This document shows positions 1 to 7,003 of a DNA stretch of 24,542 nt, one piece after another; the first letter of the stretch is position 1; each line of letters starts with the position of its first letter. The notes beneath the pieces are model-generated. The model did not search any database. It was not told where the DNA came from and saw only the letters and a program-made list of their open reading frames with translations. Position numbers and translations under genes: made by a program. Origin of the DNA: a virus; IMG/VR virus record IMGVR_UViG_3300028796_000003, positions 1-24,542 of that record. One strand, 5' to 3'.

Positions 1-1034
1 TTCTCGCCTAAATCCTCTACCGTCTTGTATGCACCAGAGAAGTCCATCGTACCTAAGTCGATGATGACTTTAATCAACGACACTACTGCGTTGATGACAC
101 TTTCGACAACCCTGTAGATCAATTGAAATGCAGTGATCGCACCGGCAAGACCGTGTCCGACAGCTTCAGAAAAACTGTGCGCACCTTGATTCGCGCCAAG
201 TGCATCAGCCGCATCACCCATGCCGAACATAGATGCGGTAGTCTCTTTGATAACGAGCTTGAACGCTTCTGTTGCAGGCACAGTGCCAACAAGAATAGCT
301 TGAATGTATTGCCGCGACTTCGATGTGAATTCAGCGTTAGCATCATTCAATCCATCGACAGATTGAATCATCTCATTATTGAGCCGCGTAGCGAATGCCG
401 TTTCATCGGCAAGCACTTTGATTGCCTTGCCTAGTTCACCGGCACCTCGACCCGCTATGGCTTGCAAGATTTCCGTCTTCTCGACGCCATCAGCATACTT
501 GCCCATCGCCACACCGAGCGCTGCAACACGCTCTGCCGGGTCCAGCTTTATAAAGTCTTCATAGTTGATGTTGATACGCGCTAACGCTCTCGCAGCCTTG
601 TCGCCTTCTTCATCAGTCGACTTGAGTATGCGCGTCATCGCATTCATGTGACCTGCCATGCCTTGCATGGATATACCGGCCACATCTGCCGCAGTCTGTA
701 GCTTCGCGATGTTGACCGCTGAAGCGCCCGTCATGTCGGCAAGGTCTGCGTAATCGCCTGCTTCCGCCATCAATGCATAGAGTTGCTTGACGGCATCAAT
801 TGCCATCTGCACACCCTTCTGAATAGCATCAGCAAAGAGAGCACCCTTGACCGCAGCCGCAGTCATTTGATCTTCGAAACTCTTTACATCACTCGCGCCC
901 TTCTTCGCGCCTTTGCCGACACCTTCGGCGGCATCTTCTGCCCTGCCTGCGGCACGCGTGAAGTTGTCCAGCGATTGCCGACCTTCATCGACCTGTCGTG
1001 AGTCGATGCCGATGCCGAGTGTTGTTATGTCCAT
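1..1034 (-). CDS. Tail tape-measure protein, N-terminal part (cut by window edge)
   Basis: An open minus-strand frame runs from ATG at 1034 to the window edge, giving about 344 residues with no stop. It begins MDITTLGIGIDSRQVDEGR, the typical opening of lambda-like tape-measure proteins. An Ala-rich helical stretch follows, then a central part rich in Ala, Met and Lys, and a hydrophobic helix (AITAFQLIYRVVESVINAVV) near the edge. Such proteins set tail length and are packed inside the tail tube with help from the G/GT chaperones, which lie directly upstream here. The start is 3 nt after the TAA of the T frame, with GAAGGG as ribosome-binding site. The full protein is probably much longer than seen. 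The role rests on the N-terminal signature and on the position after the chaperone pair. Confidence 0.88.
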   Translation of the reverse strand, partial: MDITTLGIGIDSRQVDEGRQSLDNFTRAAGRAEDAAEGVGKGAKKGASDVKSFEDQMTAAAVKGALFADAIQKGVQMAIDAVKQLYALMAEAGDYADLADMTGASAVNIAKLQTAADVAGISMQGMAGHMNAMTRILKSTDEEGDKAARALARININYEDFIKLDPAERVAALGVAMGKYADGVEKTEILQAIAGRGAGELGKAIKVLADETAFATRLNNEMIQSVDGLNDANAEFTSKSRQYIQAILVGTVPATEAFKLVIKETTASMFGMGDAADALGANQGAHSFSEAVGHGLAGAITAFQLIYRVVESVINAVVSLIKVIIDLGTMDFSGAYKTVEDLGE

Positions 1035-1037
1035 GAC

Positions 1038-1831
1038 TTACCCTTCGACATCGGCGTCGTCATCGCGCTCTTGCGGCTTGTCATCATCAGACGCTTCGCG
1101 CAAAGTCTTGTCCATGCGAACGAGTAGATCAAATTCCCATCGTGTAGGAACGATCTGCCGATTGCGAAAGAACGAGCACAACTCTGTCTCTGTGATAGCC
1201 GCAAGCCCGAAGCCCGGTGTGCGCGTTGAACTGAGACGAGAAAACCACTCCCAGAGATAATCAGTCCCAGGAGGCAACTCATGGCTTCGTAGTTCAACAA
1301 GTTCGTCAGGAGCAACACCCGTCATCCTTTCAACAACAGCAAGCGTCTCATACAGCGCTATGCCGTCTTTACCTCTTTTGCCACCGCGAGCACTGGCTTC
1401 GACGAACTCGCAGATTTTGTCGGCGAGCCCTTCAAAAAAGCCGCTTCATCCTCCAACGCGGCAAGGATGCGGTCTTTCCAACTTGGCTTCACCGCGAGTA
1501 TCTGCGTCACGCGTTCGCGCACGAACGGCGCAGCCTGACCGTTGACAGTGAAGCCAAACCAACCGACGACAACAGCAGCGGCAACCTCGAATTCATTTTG
1601 ACGCAACGTGGCATCGAGTTGCTCTGCACCTTCTTCGCTCTTCAAGTCGAAGCGTGTGCGCTTCACCGCCTGCCGACGAATGGCCTTCTGCCGCTGCCCC
1701 GAGATCGTGCGTTGATACTCGTCCGAGTCCTTGCCCACGATGATGAAGCCGTCTGTCGGTTCGCCATCTTCATCCCAGGCAATAGCAACACGCTGCGTGC
1801 CCGGTTCTTCCTGTACTTGATCTAGTTCCAT
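1038..1831 (-). CDS. Tail assembly chaperone GT, predicted -1 frameshift product
   Basis: The second chaperone frame ends at 1038 (TAA) and lies in the -1 frame relative to the gene at 1358-1831. That frame is open well upstream of its first ATG (1325): it reads GIALYETLAVVERMTGVAP across the G stop codon, which looks like real T-domain sequence and has no start of its own. The likely product is therefore G for about 150 codons, a slip, then about 110 T codons, near 264 residues. Candidate slip points in the G frame are GGC-AAA at 1382-1376 and GGTAAAG at 1373-1367. Neither is a canonical XXXYYYZ heptamer, although the A-site AAA or AAG re-pairs well in both. Lambda-like phages make G and GT in a fixed ratio to load the tape measure, whose gene follows at once. 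Confidence 0.75.
1358..1831 (-). CDS. Tail assembly chaperone G
   Basis: This 157-aa protein starts MELDQVQEEPGTQRVAIAWD. Its ATG overlaps the stop of the preceding gene (TAAATG) and has AGGAAAG as ribosome-binding site. It has an acidic N-terminus, a central block with KRTRFDLKSEEGAEQLDATL and a C-terminal block with WKDRILAALEDEA, the usual composition of the first tail chaperone in siphoviruses. Identification comes mainly from position: it lies after the tail tube region, immediately before the tape measure, and overlaps a -1 frame continuation. It is expected to act in the cytoplasm, binding tape-measure protein during tail assembly, and is probably absent from the virion. Confidence 0.78.
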   Translation of the reverse strand: MELDQVQEEPGTQRVAIAWDEDGEPTDGFIIVGKDSDEYQRTISGQRQKAIRRQAVKRTRFDLKSEEGAEQLDATLRQNEFEVAAAVVVGWFGFTVNGQAAPFVRERVTQILAVKPSWKDRILAALEDEAAFLKGSPTKSASSSKPVLAVAKEVKTA

Positions 1832-3316
1832 TTACTTTCCTGTGACGTTGAAGTCGTAGATAGTTAAGTCGCCGTTGCCGTACACCATCTCAACGCCAAG
1901 TTGAACATTGGTGCAGTATTCAGTGCCGCGCACGAATGGCTTGCCATCTTTGGCCTTGCGCGTCTGCATGTGCGCGAAGAACTTCGAGAAGTCCAAGTGA
2001 ATATTGCCGTCCGCGCCCTTCGGATGATCGTCGCCGTCGTGTTGAAAGATAATGAACTTCCAACCCGTGCGCTGTCCGCCTTTCTCTTCGTTCGCATACT
2101 TACCGGAGAGCGTTCCATTCATGAATGAATAGCCTTCGCCCGCGAAGTACACGTGATAGACAACACCGTCGATAGTGGTGTCGTGGCTATACCAACCGGG
2201 ATTGCGCCCGTTTGGATGCCGCCCATAGGTGCCCCAATTGCCCACGGGTATCATGATCTCGTGCGTGATCGACGTATTCGGGAAACCGTGCACTTGATCG
2301 GGTGTCTCTTGAAGCCAGATGTCAAAGGACAGATGCCCTCTGCCTGTTGCAGTGGTCTTCTTCCACTTCAAGTCGGCGACGATTGAACCGTCAGGCATGC
2401 CCAGGCGCTTAGGCAGATGATGCCCAGGTGCACAACTCGAAGGCACGCGTCGAATGACCGAGCCGCCCTTCGGTTGCCACTCGCGCACGACATCTGTCGG
2501 CGCACCGGCAGGCGGATTCGGCACCGTGACGCCATCAGCCGCACGCACAGCAACGACCCAGCCGGGATATTGATCCGGACCTTGCAGCCCAGGTGGCGGA
2601 CCGTAGATCGCGCAGGGATAGCCCTTGACTTCACCGTATGCCGGATTGTCATTGACCTTCGCGCCCGATTGATCGAACTCGGGCCACTTCCACTTGATGC
2701 GGAAAGCGATAGCGCCCGATGAAGAAGGCGTCAGCGCTCGCTCGACTTCTTGCGTGTACTGATGCGACGCGCCGCCTTCGGATAATCCACGAGAGCCCCA
2801 GCGGTTATCGTAAATCCAGAACTTGCCGACTTCGAGCATGTCGCCGGGATGTCGAGCCATGTTGGCAATGTCAGGCACGCCTTGTGATGGTGGCGGTGCC
2901 GGTGAAGGTCCAGGCGCAGGAGATGGCGACGGTGCTGCCGCACGTGGATCGGATGAATTCTCCCATTGATTCACGTTCCACCTCCACCAACCGCCCGCCT
3001 CATTCGTCTGATAGATCGCGCCGCCGAAATACAGCAACGTCTTCACGTTCGCCGATATGGTTGCCGTGCCATTGCGTTGAATGACACCGTCGAGAACCGT
3101 CCACTTGTGCCCGAAGCCGTCGACCAATAGCACATTGGGCGGTATCGTTGCGCCATTCGGACTCTCAGACGGGACCGCAGGCGGTGCCGGTGTCGGTGAT
3201 GGTGCAGGAGTGGGCGACGGCGCAGGCGACGGCGCAGGCCCAGGCGACGCAGAAGCGGTGAACGTACCTGTGAACGTCCCGACGAACGTACCTGTGAGCT
3301 TGTCGCCTTCGGCCAT
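1832..3316 (-). CDS. Modular tail-region protein with C-terminal GH12 cellulase-like domain
   Basis: This 494-aa protein has a short N-terminus with repeated GTF triplets (residues 8-19), then a Pro-rich PAPSPTP linker (24-50). A compact module (about 54-124) follows, with VVDGFG-like, RNG, LLYFGGAIYQ and GGWWRWN motifs; it resembles a small module often attached to secreted glycosidases. A second Pro linker (126-144) leads to a catalytic-type domain (about 160-494). That domain carries the landmarks of glycoside hydrolase family 12: YDNRWG near 169-174, FDIWL at 331-335, HEIMI with the presumed nucleophile E353, LDFSKFFAHM near 441-450, and VQLGVEMVYG with the presumed acid/base E476. GH12 enzymes cleave beta-1,4-glucans by a retaining mechanism. 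The gene sits between the tail tube and chaperone genes with a good AGGAG site, so a virion-borne enzyme is likely but inferred. The true substrate is unknown. Confidence 0.75.
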   Translation of the reverse strand: MAEGDKLTGTFVGTFTGTFTASASPGPAPSPAPSPTPAPSPTPAPPAVPSESPNGATIPPNVLLVDGFGHKWTVLDGVIQRNGTATISANVKTLLYFGGAIYQTNEAGGWWRWNVNQWENSSDPRAAAPSPSPAPGPSPAPPPSQGVPDIANMARHPGDMLEVGKFWIYDNRWGSRGLSEGGASHQYTQEVERALTPSSSGAIAFRIKWKWPEFDQSGAKVNDNPAYGEVKGYPCAIYGPPPGLQGPDQYPGWVVAVRAADGVTVPNPPAGAPTDVVREWQPKGGSVIRRVPSSCAPGHHLPKRLGMPDGSIVADLKWKKTTATGRGHLSFDIWLQETPDQVHGFPNTSITHEIMIPVGNWGTYGRHPNGRNPGWYSHDTTIDGVVYHVYFAGEGYSFMNGTLSGKYANEEKGGQRTGWKFIIFQHDGDDHPKGADGNIHLDFSKFFAHMQTRKAKDGKPFVRGTEYCTNVQLGVEMVYGNGDLTIYDFNVTGK

Positions 3317-3340
3317 AGCTGTTCTCCTGTGTGTTTGAAA

Positions 3341-4567
3341 TTACGAAGGAACAACCGCGCTGTCTTGAAGCTCGATTGTGGTTGCGTTCGCCACGAGTGT
3401 CGGTCCGCCGACATCGTTATACAGCGCGACGAAGTTATACGTGCGCTTGAGCCCTGTTTCAACGTCATCAGGCGTGCTCGAATTGAGCTTTACCTTGTGC
3501 AACGCGAACGTGTTGAACTCCGCTGTGTCTGCGTTGCTTGCCGCAAGTGCCGACACGATGCTCGTCTCGACTTCATCGTCGTATAGATCGGGAATTTCTG
3601 CGCTGTCATAGTAAGCCGTGAAGCTACCGCTCGCCATCAGCTTACCCGTGAACACGTCGGGCCGGATGTTGTCGCCGACGACAGGGTCAGCAACCGCGCC
3701 GCGAGCGTCGAGATTCAACGAGAGATCAGTCACCGTACCGCGTCGTGTGCCGTTCACGATCAACGCACCGCCTGCGGCAACCATGACGCCGGTTGTCGTT
3801 TCATTCACCGGAGTGGTGAAGTATCGCGTCACATCCTTCGATTGATCCAGGCCCAGGAATGACCAATCAAGACCGGCGTTGCCCGACCCAGGCAGACGCA
3901 CGTTCACCGATGCGGCCTTGCAGTCCTGATTGCGTTGACTGCGCGGCACTTCGGGAAACCATTCTTCAGCGGTGTAGTAGATGTCGGTGTGCCCCGTCTC
4001 AGGCACAAACGTGATGCCACCTGGGAACATGAACGAGCTTGCCGGGACCGCTGTTTCAGTGACAGGCGCTTTGCGATTGAGCGGTATCACTGTGAGCGTC
4101 GTTGCTGTCGGCACACCGACGATCAGCATGTTCCTGCGCGAGCCCGCAGCAAGGCCCGCAATCGGACGAATGACGCGCCCGATCTTCGCACCGTCTGTGA
4201 GCCACGAGCCCGTCGTGCGTGTGATGGTGTACGTCGGGCCGGTGCCCGAAACACTCGCCGTTATGCCGGTGATGTTCGCAATCGCGGTGAACTCGCGCAT
4301 CAGCAACGCAGCGAAGAAGTCCGCGTATGTGCCAGGAGAAAACAGCGCAGACAGCGAGCCGTTGACTGTCACTGCGCCATGACGCGACGACATCAATTGC
4401 TTGCGTGATGTTTGCTCGGACTCGGTTGTGTACGACTCTTTCGAGCGGTCGAATGTCGACGTGTCGCGACGTATGATCTGCCCACCTGTGCCAGCGACAG
4501 CGAGTGTGCCCTTCGCAGTTTGCCGCTTCATGATTAAGAGCTTATTTGCACCCTTTGCGATTGCCAT
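3341..4567 (-). CDS. Major tail tube protein
   Basis: This 408-aa protein begins MAIAKGANKLLIMKRQTAKG, the usual opening of a phage tail tube family. It contains DTSTFDRSKESYTTESEQTS near residues 35-55 and RHGAVTVNGSLSALFSPGTY near 63-82. The rest is rich in beta strand and in Thr, Ser, Val and Gly. It is longer than lambda-type tube proteins; residues about 95-190 (Thr-rich, TGPTYTITRTTGSW) look like an inserted beta domain that could be exposed on the tail surface. The start has GAGGA 7 nt upstream. It follows the tail terminator gene and precedes the GH12-like gene, in the standard order of a siphovirus tail module. Subunits would stack into the central tube around the tape measure. Confidence 0.85.
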   Translation of the reverse strand: MAIAKGANKLLIMKRQTAKGTLAVAGTGGQIIRRDTSTFDRSKESYTTESEQTSRKQLMSSRHGAVTVNGSLSALFSPGTYADFFAALLMREFTAIANITGITASVSGTGPTYTITRTTGSWLTDGAKIGRVIRPIAGLAAGSRRNMLIVGVPTATTLTVIPLNRKAPVTETAVPASSFMFPGGITFVPETGHTDIYYTAEEWFPEVPRSQRNQDCKAASVNVRLPGSGNAGLDWSFLGLDQSKDVTRYFTTPVNETTTGVMVAAGGALIVNGTRRGTVTDLSLNLDARGAVADPVVGDNIRPDVFTGKLMASGSFTAYYDSAEIPDLYDDEVETSIVSALAASNADTAEFNTFALHKVKLNSSTPDDVETGLKRTYNFVALYNDVGGPTLVANATTIELQDSAVVPS

Positions 4568-4597
4568 GATTGTGTCCTCAAAGAACGACGTTGATCT

Positions 4598-5008
4598 TTA
4601 ACTACTTACTTGCGCTTGCCAGTAAATAGTCACCGGAACTTTCCACTGTCCCTCATCGGGCACGCCACTCGCGACAGCAGGTATACGAACGATTTCCGTT
4701 ACGACACCGCCTTCGATCAGAGTTGTGCCTCGACGAAAGTGCCTACGCAATGCGTCGACTCGATTCTCAGCGTCCCTTGGACCCTTACCCTGCGGATAGC
4801 ACAACGCAACTTGAAGAAAACCTTGCTCGATATAGGTGAGCGTATCCATCATCTCGCCGTTAGGCTCATTGGGCACGAGCTTCGCCTCTTGATACACCGA
4901 GCCATCAGCCGGTGGCGAGAACCCCACGTTATCCCATGACGTAGGCAGAGCCGGTGCAAGAGCCGCAAGATGCTTCTCAAGGGCTCGACGTATTTGCGGC
5001 AAGCTCAT
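4598..5008 (-). CDS. Tail terminator (tail completion) protein
   Basis: This 136-aa protein starts MSLPQIRRALEKHLAALAPA and has WDNVGFSPP near residue 25, then VYQEAKLVPNEPNG and GFLQVALCYPQGKGP. The layout matches the DUF4128 family of phage tail terminators: an N-terminal helix, a central beta sheet and a conserved F.QV.L.YP.G.G element. The C-terminal VPVTIYWQAQ strand also fits. Such proteins cap the finished tail tube and join it to the head. The ATG overlaps the stop of the upstream gene (ATGA-type overlap at 5005-5008), which suggests coupled translation. The tail tube gene follows 31 nt downstream. Confidence 0.8.
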   Translation of the reverse strand: MSLPQIRRALEKHLAALAPALPTSWDNVGFSPPADGSVYQEAKLVPNEPNGEMMDTLTYIEQGFLQVALCYPQGKGPRDAENRVDALRRHFRRGTTLIEGGVVTEIVRIPAVASGVPDEGQWKVPVTIYWQAQVSS

Positions 5009-5424
5009 TTGAGACTCTTCACCGCTGCCGCGATGTACGCTTCATAGCGTTGCACCGTCAGGCGCACGATACCCGGTGGCGACGGTGCCTGCTTCGACCA
5101 ACCGTATTCCAGACGCCTAGCGTATGGCAATGAGTTAGTGATGTAGACGACACCGCCCGCTTGCACATCACCAACCGCAGCGGTGATACGTGGAACAGAT
5201 ACCGACCCGACCGCACCGAAGCCGTCGTTTTTATCGACCGCTTCAATCGTCGCTGTATTCGGCGAGCCGATGCCGAGCATCCAGTTTGCGCGAAACCGGC
5301 CTGTGTCCACTGGCGACATGCGAGTGATAGCAACGCTCATGTCAATGACAACTTTGCGCACGATCAAATCCATTGACAAGTTTGTCTTGCGCTGGAATGC
5401 CCTGATGTCGTCAGAAAAACTCAT
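5005..5424 (-). CDS. Neck / tail completion protein, HK97 gp10-like
   Basis: This 139-aa protein begins MSFSDDIRAFQRKTNLSMD. It contains RMSPVDTGRFRANWMLGIG near residues 35-53, the hallmark 'P.DTG..R..W' of the HK97 gp10 type, and YITNSLPYARRLEYGWSKQA near 94-113 with the conserved Y...LEYG. The C-terminus is one long helix (VRLTVQRYEAYIAAAVKSLK). Proteins of this family sit at the head-tail junction. The start overlaps the previous stop by 4 nt and the end overlaps the tail terminator start by 4 nt, so this is a tightly coupled connector block. Confidence 0.82.
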   Translation of the reverse strand: MSFSDDIRAFQRKTNLSMDLIVRKVVIDMSVAITRMSPVDTGRFRANWMLGIGSPNTATIEAVDKNDGFGAVGSVSVPRITAAVGDVQAGGVVYITNSLPYARRLEYGWSKQAPSPPGIVRLTVQRYEAYIAAAVKSLK

Positions 5425-5792
5425 GTGCCTCTCGCTTGTACTTCGTGCAGCACGACTACGCCAGCAGGTTGTAGCGGGCGTGACACCACCACTTCGAGAC
5501 GATATACGCCAAGCGTGATGACATCACCGCTCTGCGGCATCGTGCCCAAATCAGGAGCAATAAGCACGCGACGATCTCCACTCTGTATGAGAGAACCGTC
5601 GACCTCACGTTGCTGATAGTCGAATTCAACACCGCTTGCACTCCATACTTCGACAGCTTCTTCGTCAACGACGCCGCTGTCAGGGTCATAACCGCCGCCT
5701 TCACCTGGGCGAGACAGAAGCACGAGTTGCCCTAGCTCATTGAGCAAGTCAACCGCTGCTTGTGCGAGTTCGCCATACAGTGCAGACGCCAT
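5421..5792 (-). CDS. Head-tail joining / head closure-like protein
   Basis: This 123-aa protein reads MASALYGELAQAAVDLLNEL, then LVLLSRPGEGGGYDPDSGVV, DRRVLIAPDLGTMPQSGD and YRLEVVVSRPLQPAGVVVLH. An N-terminal helix followed by a small beta barrel containing a PQ.GD..tlg.Y.l.vv element is typical of phage head closure or stopper proteins. I chose ATG at 5792, which forms a TGATG stop-start overlap with the upstream gene, over a GTG one codon earlier. Order (capsid, connector, this protein, gp10-like, terminator) fits the role. No catalytic residues are visible. The family assignment is less certain than that of its neighbours. Confidence 0.7.
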   Translation of the reverse strand: MASALYGELAQAAVDLLNELGQLVLLSRPGEGGGYDPDSGVVDEEAVEVWSASGVEFDYQQREVDGSLIQSGDRRVLIAPDLGTMPQSGDVITLGVYRLEVVVSRPLQPAGVVVLHEVQARGT

Positions 5793-6244
5793 CACGCTCT
5801 CTCAAAGGTCACAGGCCCATAGCCTGCGCCGGTATACACAAGACCGAAGAGCAAGTCTTCGATCACAGGAAACTTCATTTGCCCGCCATACGAAGGCGTG
5901 CCGTACCGCAGCGTGAGCGGTCCGACAGTCTTTTGCACAACCGGCGCAGCATCGACATCGCGATACAAGCTACCGTTGATGTGGCGGATCGCTGCTTCTG
6001 CCGTCGCCGCCGCGACGTTAGGATGCACACGCTGCACATTCGGGTGCACATCAAAATCCCATAGCGCATCTGATACAAGACGGCGCGAGAACACGTATTG
6101 CGTCCCGCGCCGTAGTGCTGCTTCGCGCATGGGAACGGTTTCGTTAATCCACTGCGCGTATCCAAGACTCGCTAGGTAGACATTTGCGTCCTCTAGGCTG
6201 ATGAAGCTGTCATAGCCAGGAGCCGGATAGACGGCTACAGGCAT
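5792..6244 (-). CDS. Head-tail connector protein, DnaT-like family
   Basis: This 150-aa protein starts MPVAVYPAPGYDSFISLEDA. The motif Y.SF.SL.DAN.YLA..G...W and the following REAALRRGTQYVFSRR helix are shared by a widespread phage protein group that databases often label 'DnaT-like ssDNA-binding protein'. Its place after capsid genes and before neck genes argues for an adaptor that docks on the portal rather than a replication factor. The C-terminus (GPLTLRYG, FPVIEDLLFGL) is beta-rich then helical, as in other adaptors. The stop overlaps the next start as TGATG. A GAGG site lies upstream. Confidence 0.75.
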   Translation of the reverse strand: MPVAVYPAPGYDSFISLEDANVYLASLGYAQWINETVPMREAALRRGTQYVFSRRLVSDALWDFDVHPNVQRVHPNVAAATAEAAIRHINGSLYRDVDAAPVVQKTVGPLTLRYGTPSYGGQMKFPVIEDLLFGLVYTGAGYGPVTFERA

Positions 6245-6250
6245 GATGCT

Positions 6251-6604
6251 TCAATCCTCAACCTTCTTCCAACCCGAGCGCTCATGCATCTTCGCGTTGG
6301 CAACGCTCATCTCTGCTTCGACGCCGTCAGCACTCACCATGCGCACAGTCGCTTCAGCGTCTTCGGGAACGGTGCTGTCGATGACGGCAGTCATACCGAA
6401 TTCTTCATTCGGTCCCTGCGACGGTGCGCCGTTGGGTGCTTCGCTCGCGTATGCAGGCAATGCCTTCATGCCTTGCCGTTCAACATCGGACGACGGCTTG
6501 ATGTCGTTGGCAATCTTCTCGACGAGCGCTGCTTCATCGTCAATGATGGCATTGCTCGATTGCCCTCTCGACTTGTCCGTCGTCGCTTTCTTTGCAGTGT
6601 TCAT
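6251..6604 (-). CDS. Small structural-region protein of unknown function
   Basis: From ATG at 6604 this encodes 117 residues (MNTAKKATTDKSRGQSSNAI...). It is acidic and low in complexity in the middle (PAYASEAPNGAPSQGPNEEF) and ends ANAKMHERSGWKKVED. I recognise no catalytic motif or family. The frame is open upstream to 6667, but that extension would cross a strong terminator hairpin (6621-6646). The site AGAGGCTCAAG before ATG 6604 supports the shorter start. It lies between the capsid block and the connector block, where small head-associated or assembly proteins are common. Confidence 0.65.
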   Translation of the reverse strand: MNTAKKATTDKSRGQSSNAIIDDEAALVEKIANDIKPSSDVERQGMKALPAYASEAPNGAPSQGPNEEFGMTAVIDSTVPEDAEATVRMVSADGVEAEMSVANAKMHERSGWKKVED

Positions 6605-6620
6605 CTTGAGCCTCTCGATC

Positions 6621-6646
6621 AAAAACCTCCGGACCGAAGTCCGGAG
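6621..6646 (-). terminator. Intrinsic terminator with UUCG tetraloop inside the late operon
   Basis: Read on the minus strand, CTCCGGAC, loop TTCG, GTCCGGAG form a perfect 8-bp GC-rich stem capped by the very stable C(UUCG)G tetraloop. G and TTTTT follow at once. This is a complete Rho-independent terminator pointing along the late operon. It lies between the capsid-side genes and the connector/tail genes. It would lower tail gene expression relative to capsid unless read through or antiterminated. A weaker second inverted repeat (GACCGA / TCGGTC) lies just upstream at about 6655-6672. Confidence 0.82.
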
Positions 6647-6681
6647 TAACTTACGACCGACCAACATCGGTCACAGGAGAT

Positions 6682-6715
6682 CACTTCTTCAGCGGGTTCA
6701 CTTCTTCAGCGGGTT
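6682..6715. repeat. 17-bp tandem duplication at a stop codon
   Basis: The 17-bp unit CACTTCTTCAGCGGGTT occurs twice in exact tandem (6682-6698 and 6699-6715), followed by CACTT as the start of a third copy. On the minus strand it covers the last codons (NPLKK) and stop of the 81-aa gene. Because 17 is not a multiple of 3, the second copy is not read in frame and lies after the TGA. It looks like a recent slippage duplication. Confidence 0.9.
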
Positions 6716-6943
6716 CACTTGCGGCTCGTCGCCGCCCGGTGCCTGCGATGGGTTGCCAGGATCAAGACCTTCGTCTTCCGGTGGCTCGGGCACATCTTCA
6801 CCCTTTGCGCGACGCGCCGCACGTTCTGCCTTCGCTTCGGGCGAGTGACCGCGCCCAGGTTCGCCGCTCTTGCCGGGTGCGCCGCCGCCTTGACCGGGTG
6901 CATTGCTTCGGCCTTGCGAGCCGGGTTCGTCTGGTTTTGCCAT
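6698..6943 (-). CDS. Gly/Pro-rich low-complexity small protein
   Basis: From ATG at 6943 this encodes 81 residues, MAKPDEPGSQGRSNAPGQGG, continuing with Gly, Pro, Ala, Glu and Arg repeats and ending NPLKK. It is almost certainly disordered. AAGGAG 8 nt upstream fixes this start over one 18 codons earlier. No family is recognised. Disordered small proteins between capsid and connector genes can be minor head proteins or assembly aids, but nothing here shows a function. The 3' end carries a tandem duplication, and the operon terminator lies 52 nt downstream. Confidence 0.7.
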   Translation of the reverse strand: MAKPDEPGSQGRSNAPGQGGGAPGKSGEPGRGHSPEAKAERAARRAKGEDVPEPPEDEGLDPGNPSQAPGGDEPQVNPLKK

Positions 6944-7003
6944 GAATAAATCTCCTTGATGTTTCAGGATTCGAGTTTTAGCTCGATGCGAAGTCACGGC
7001 ACA

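Noticed and set aside
1038-1325. The second chaperone frame as an independent gene starting at 1325
   Set aside because: The frame is open and T-like upstream of this ATG, and no good ribosome-binding site precedes it; a frameshift product fits better.
6243-6848. 201-codon open frame on the plus strand
   Set aside because: It is antisense to three late genes, crosses their terminator, and has no recognisable protein pattern.
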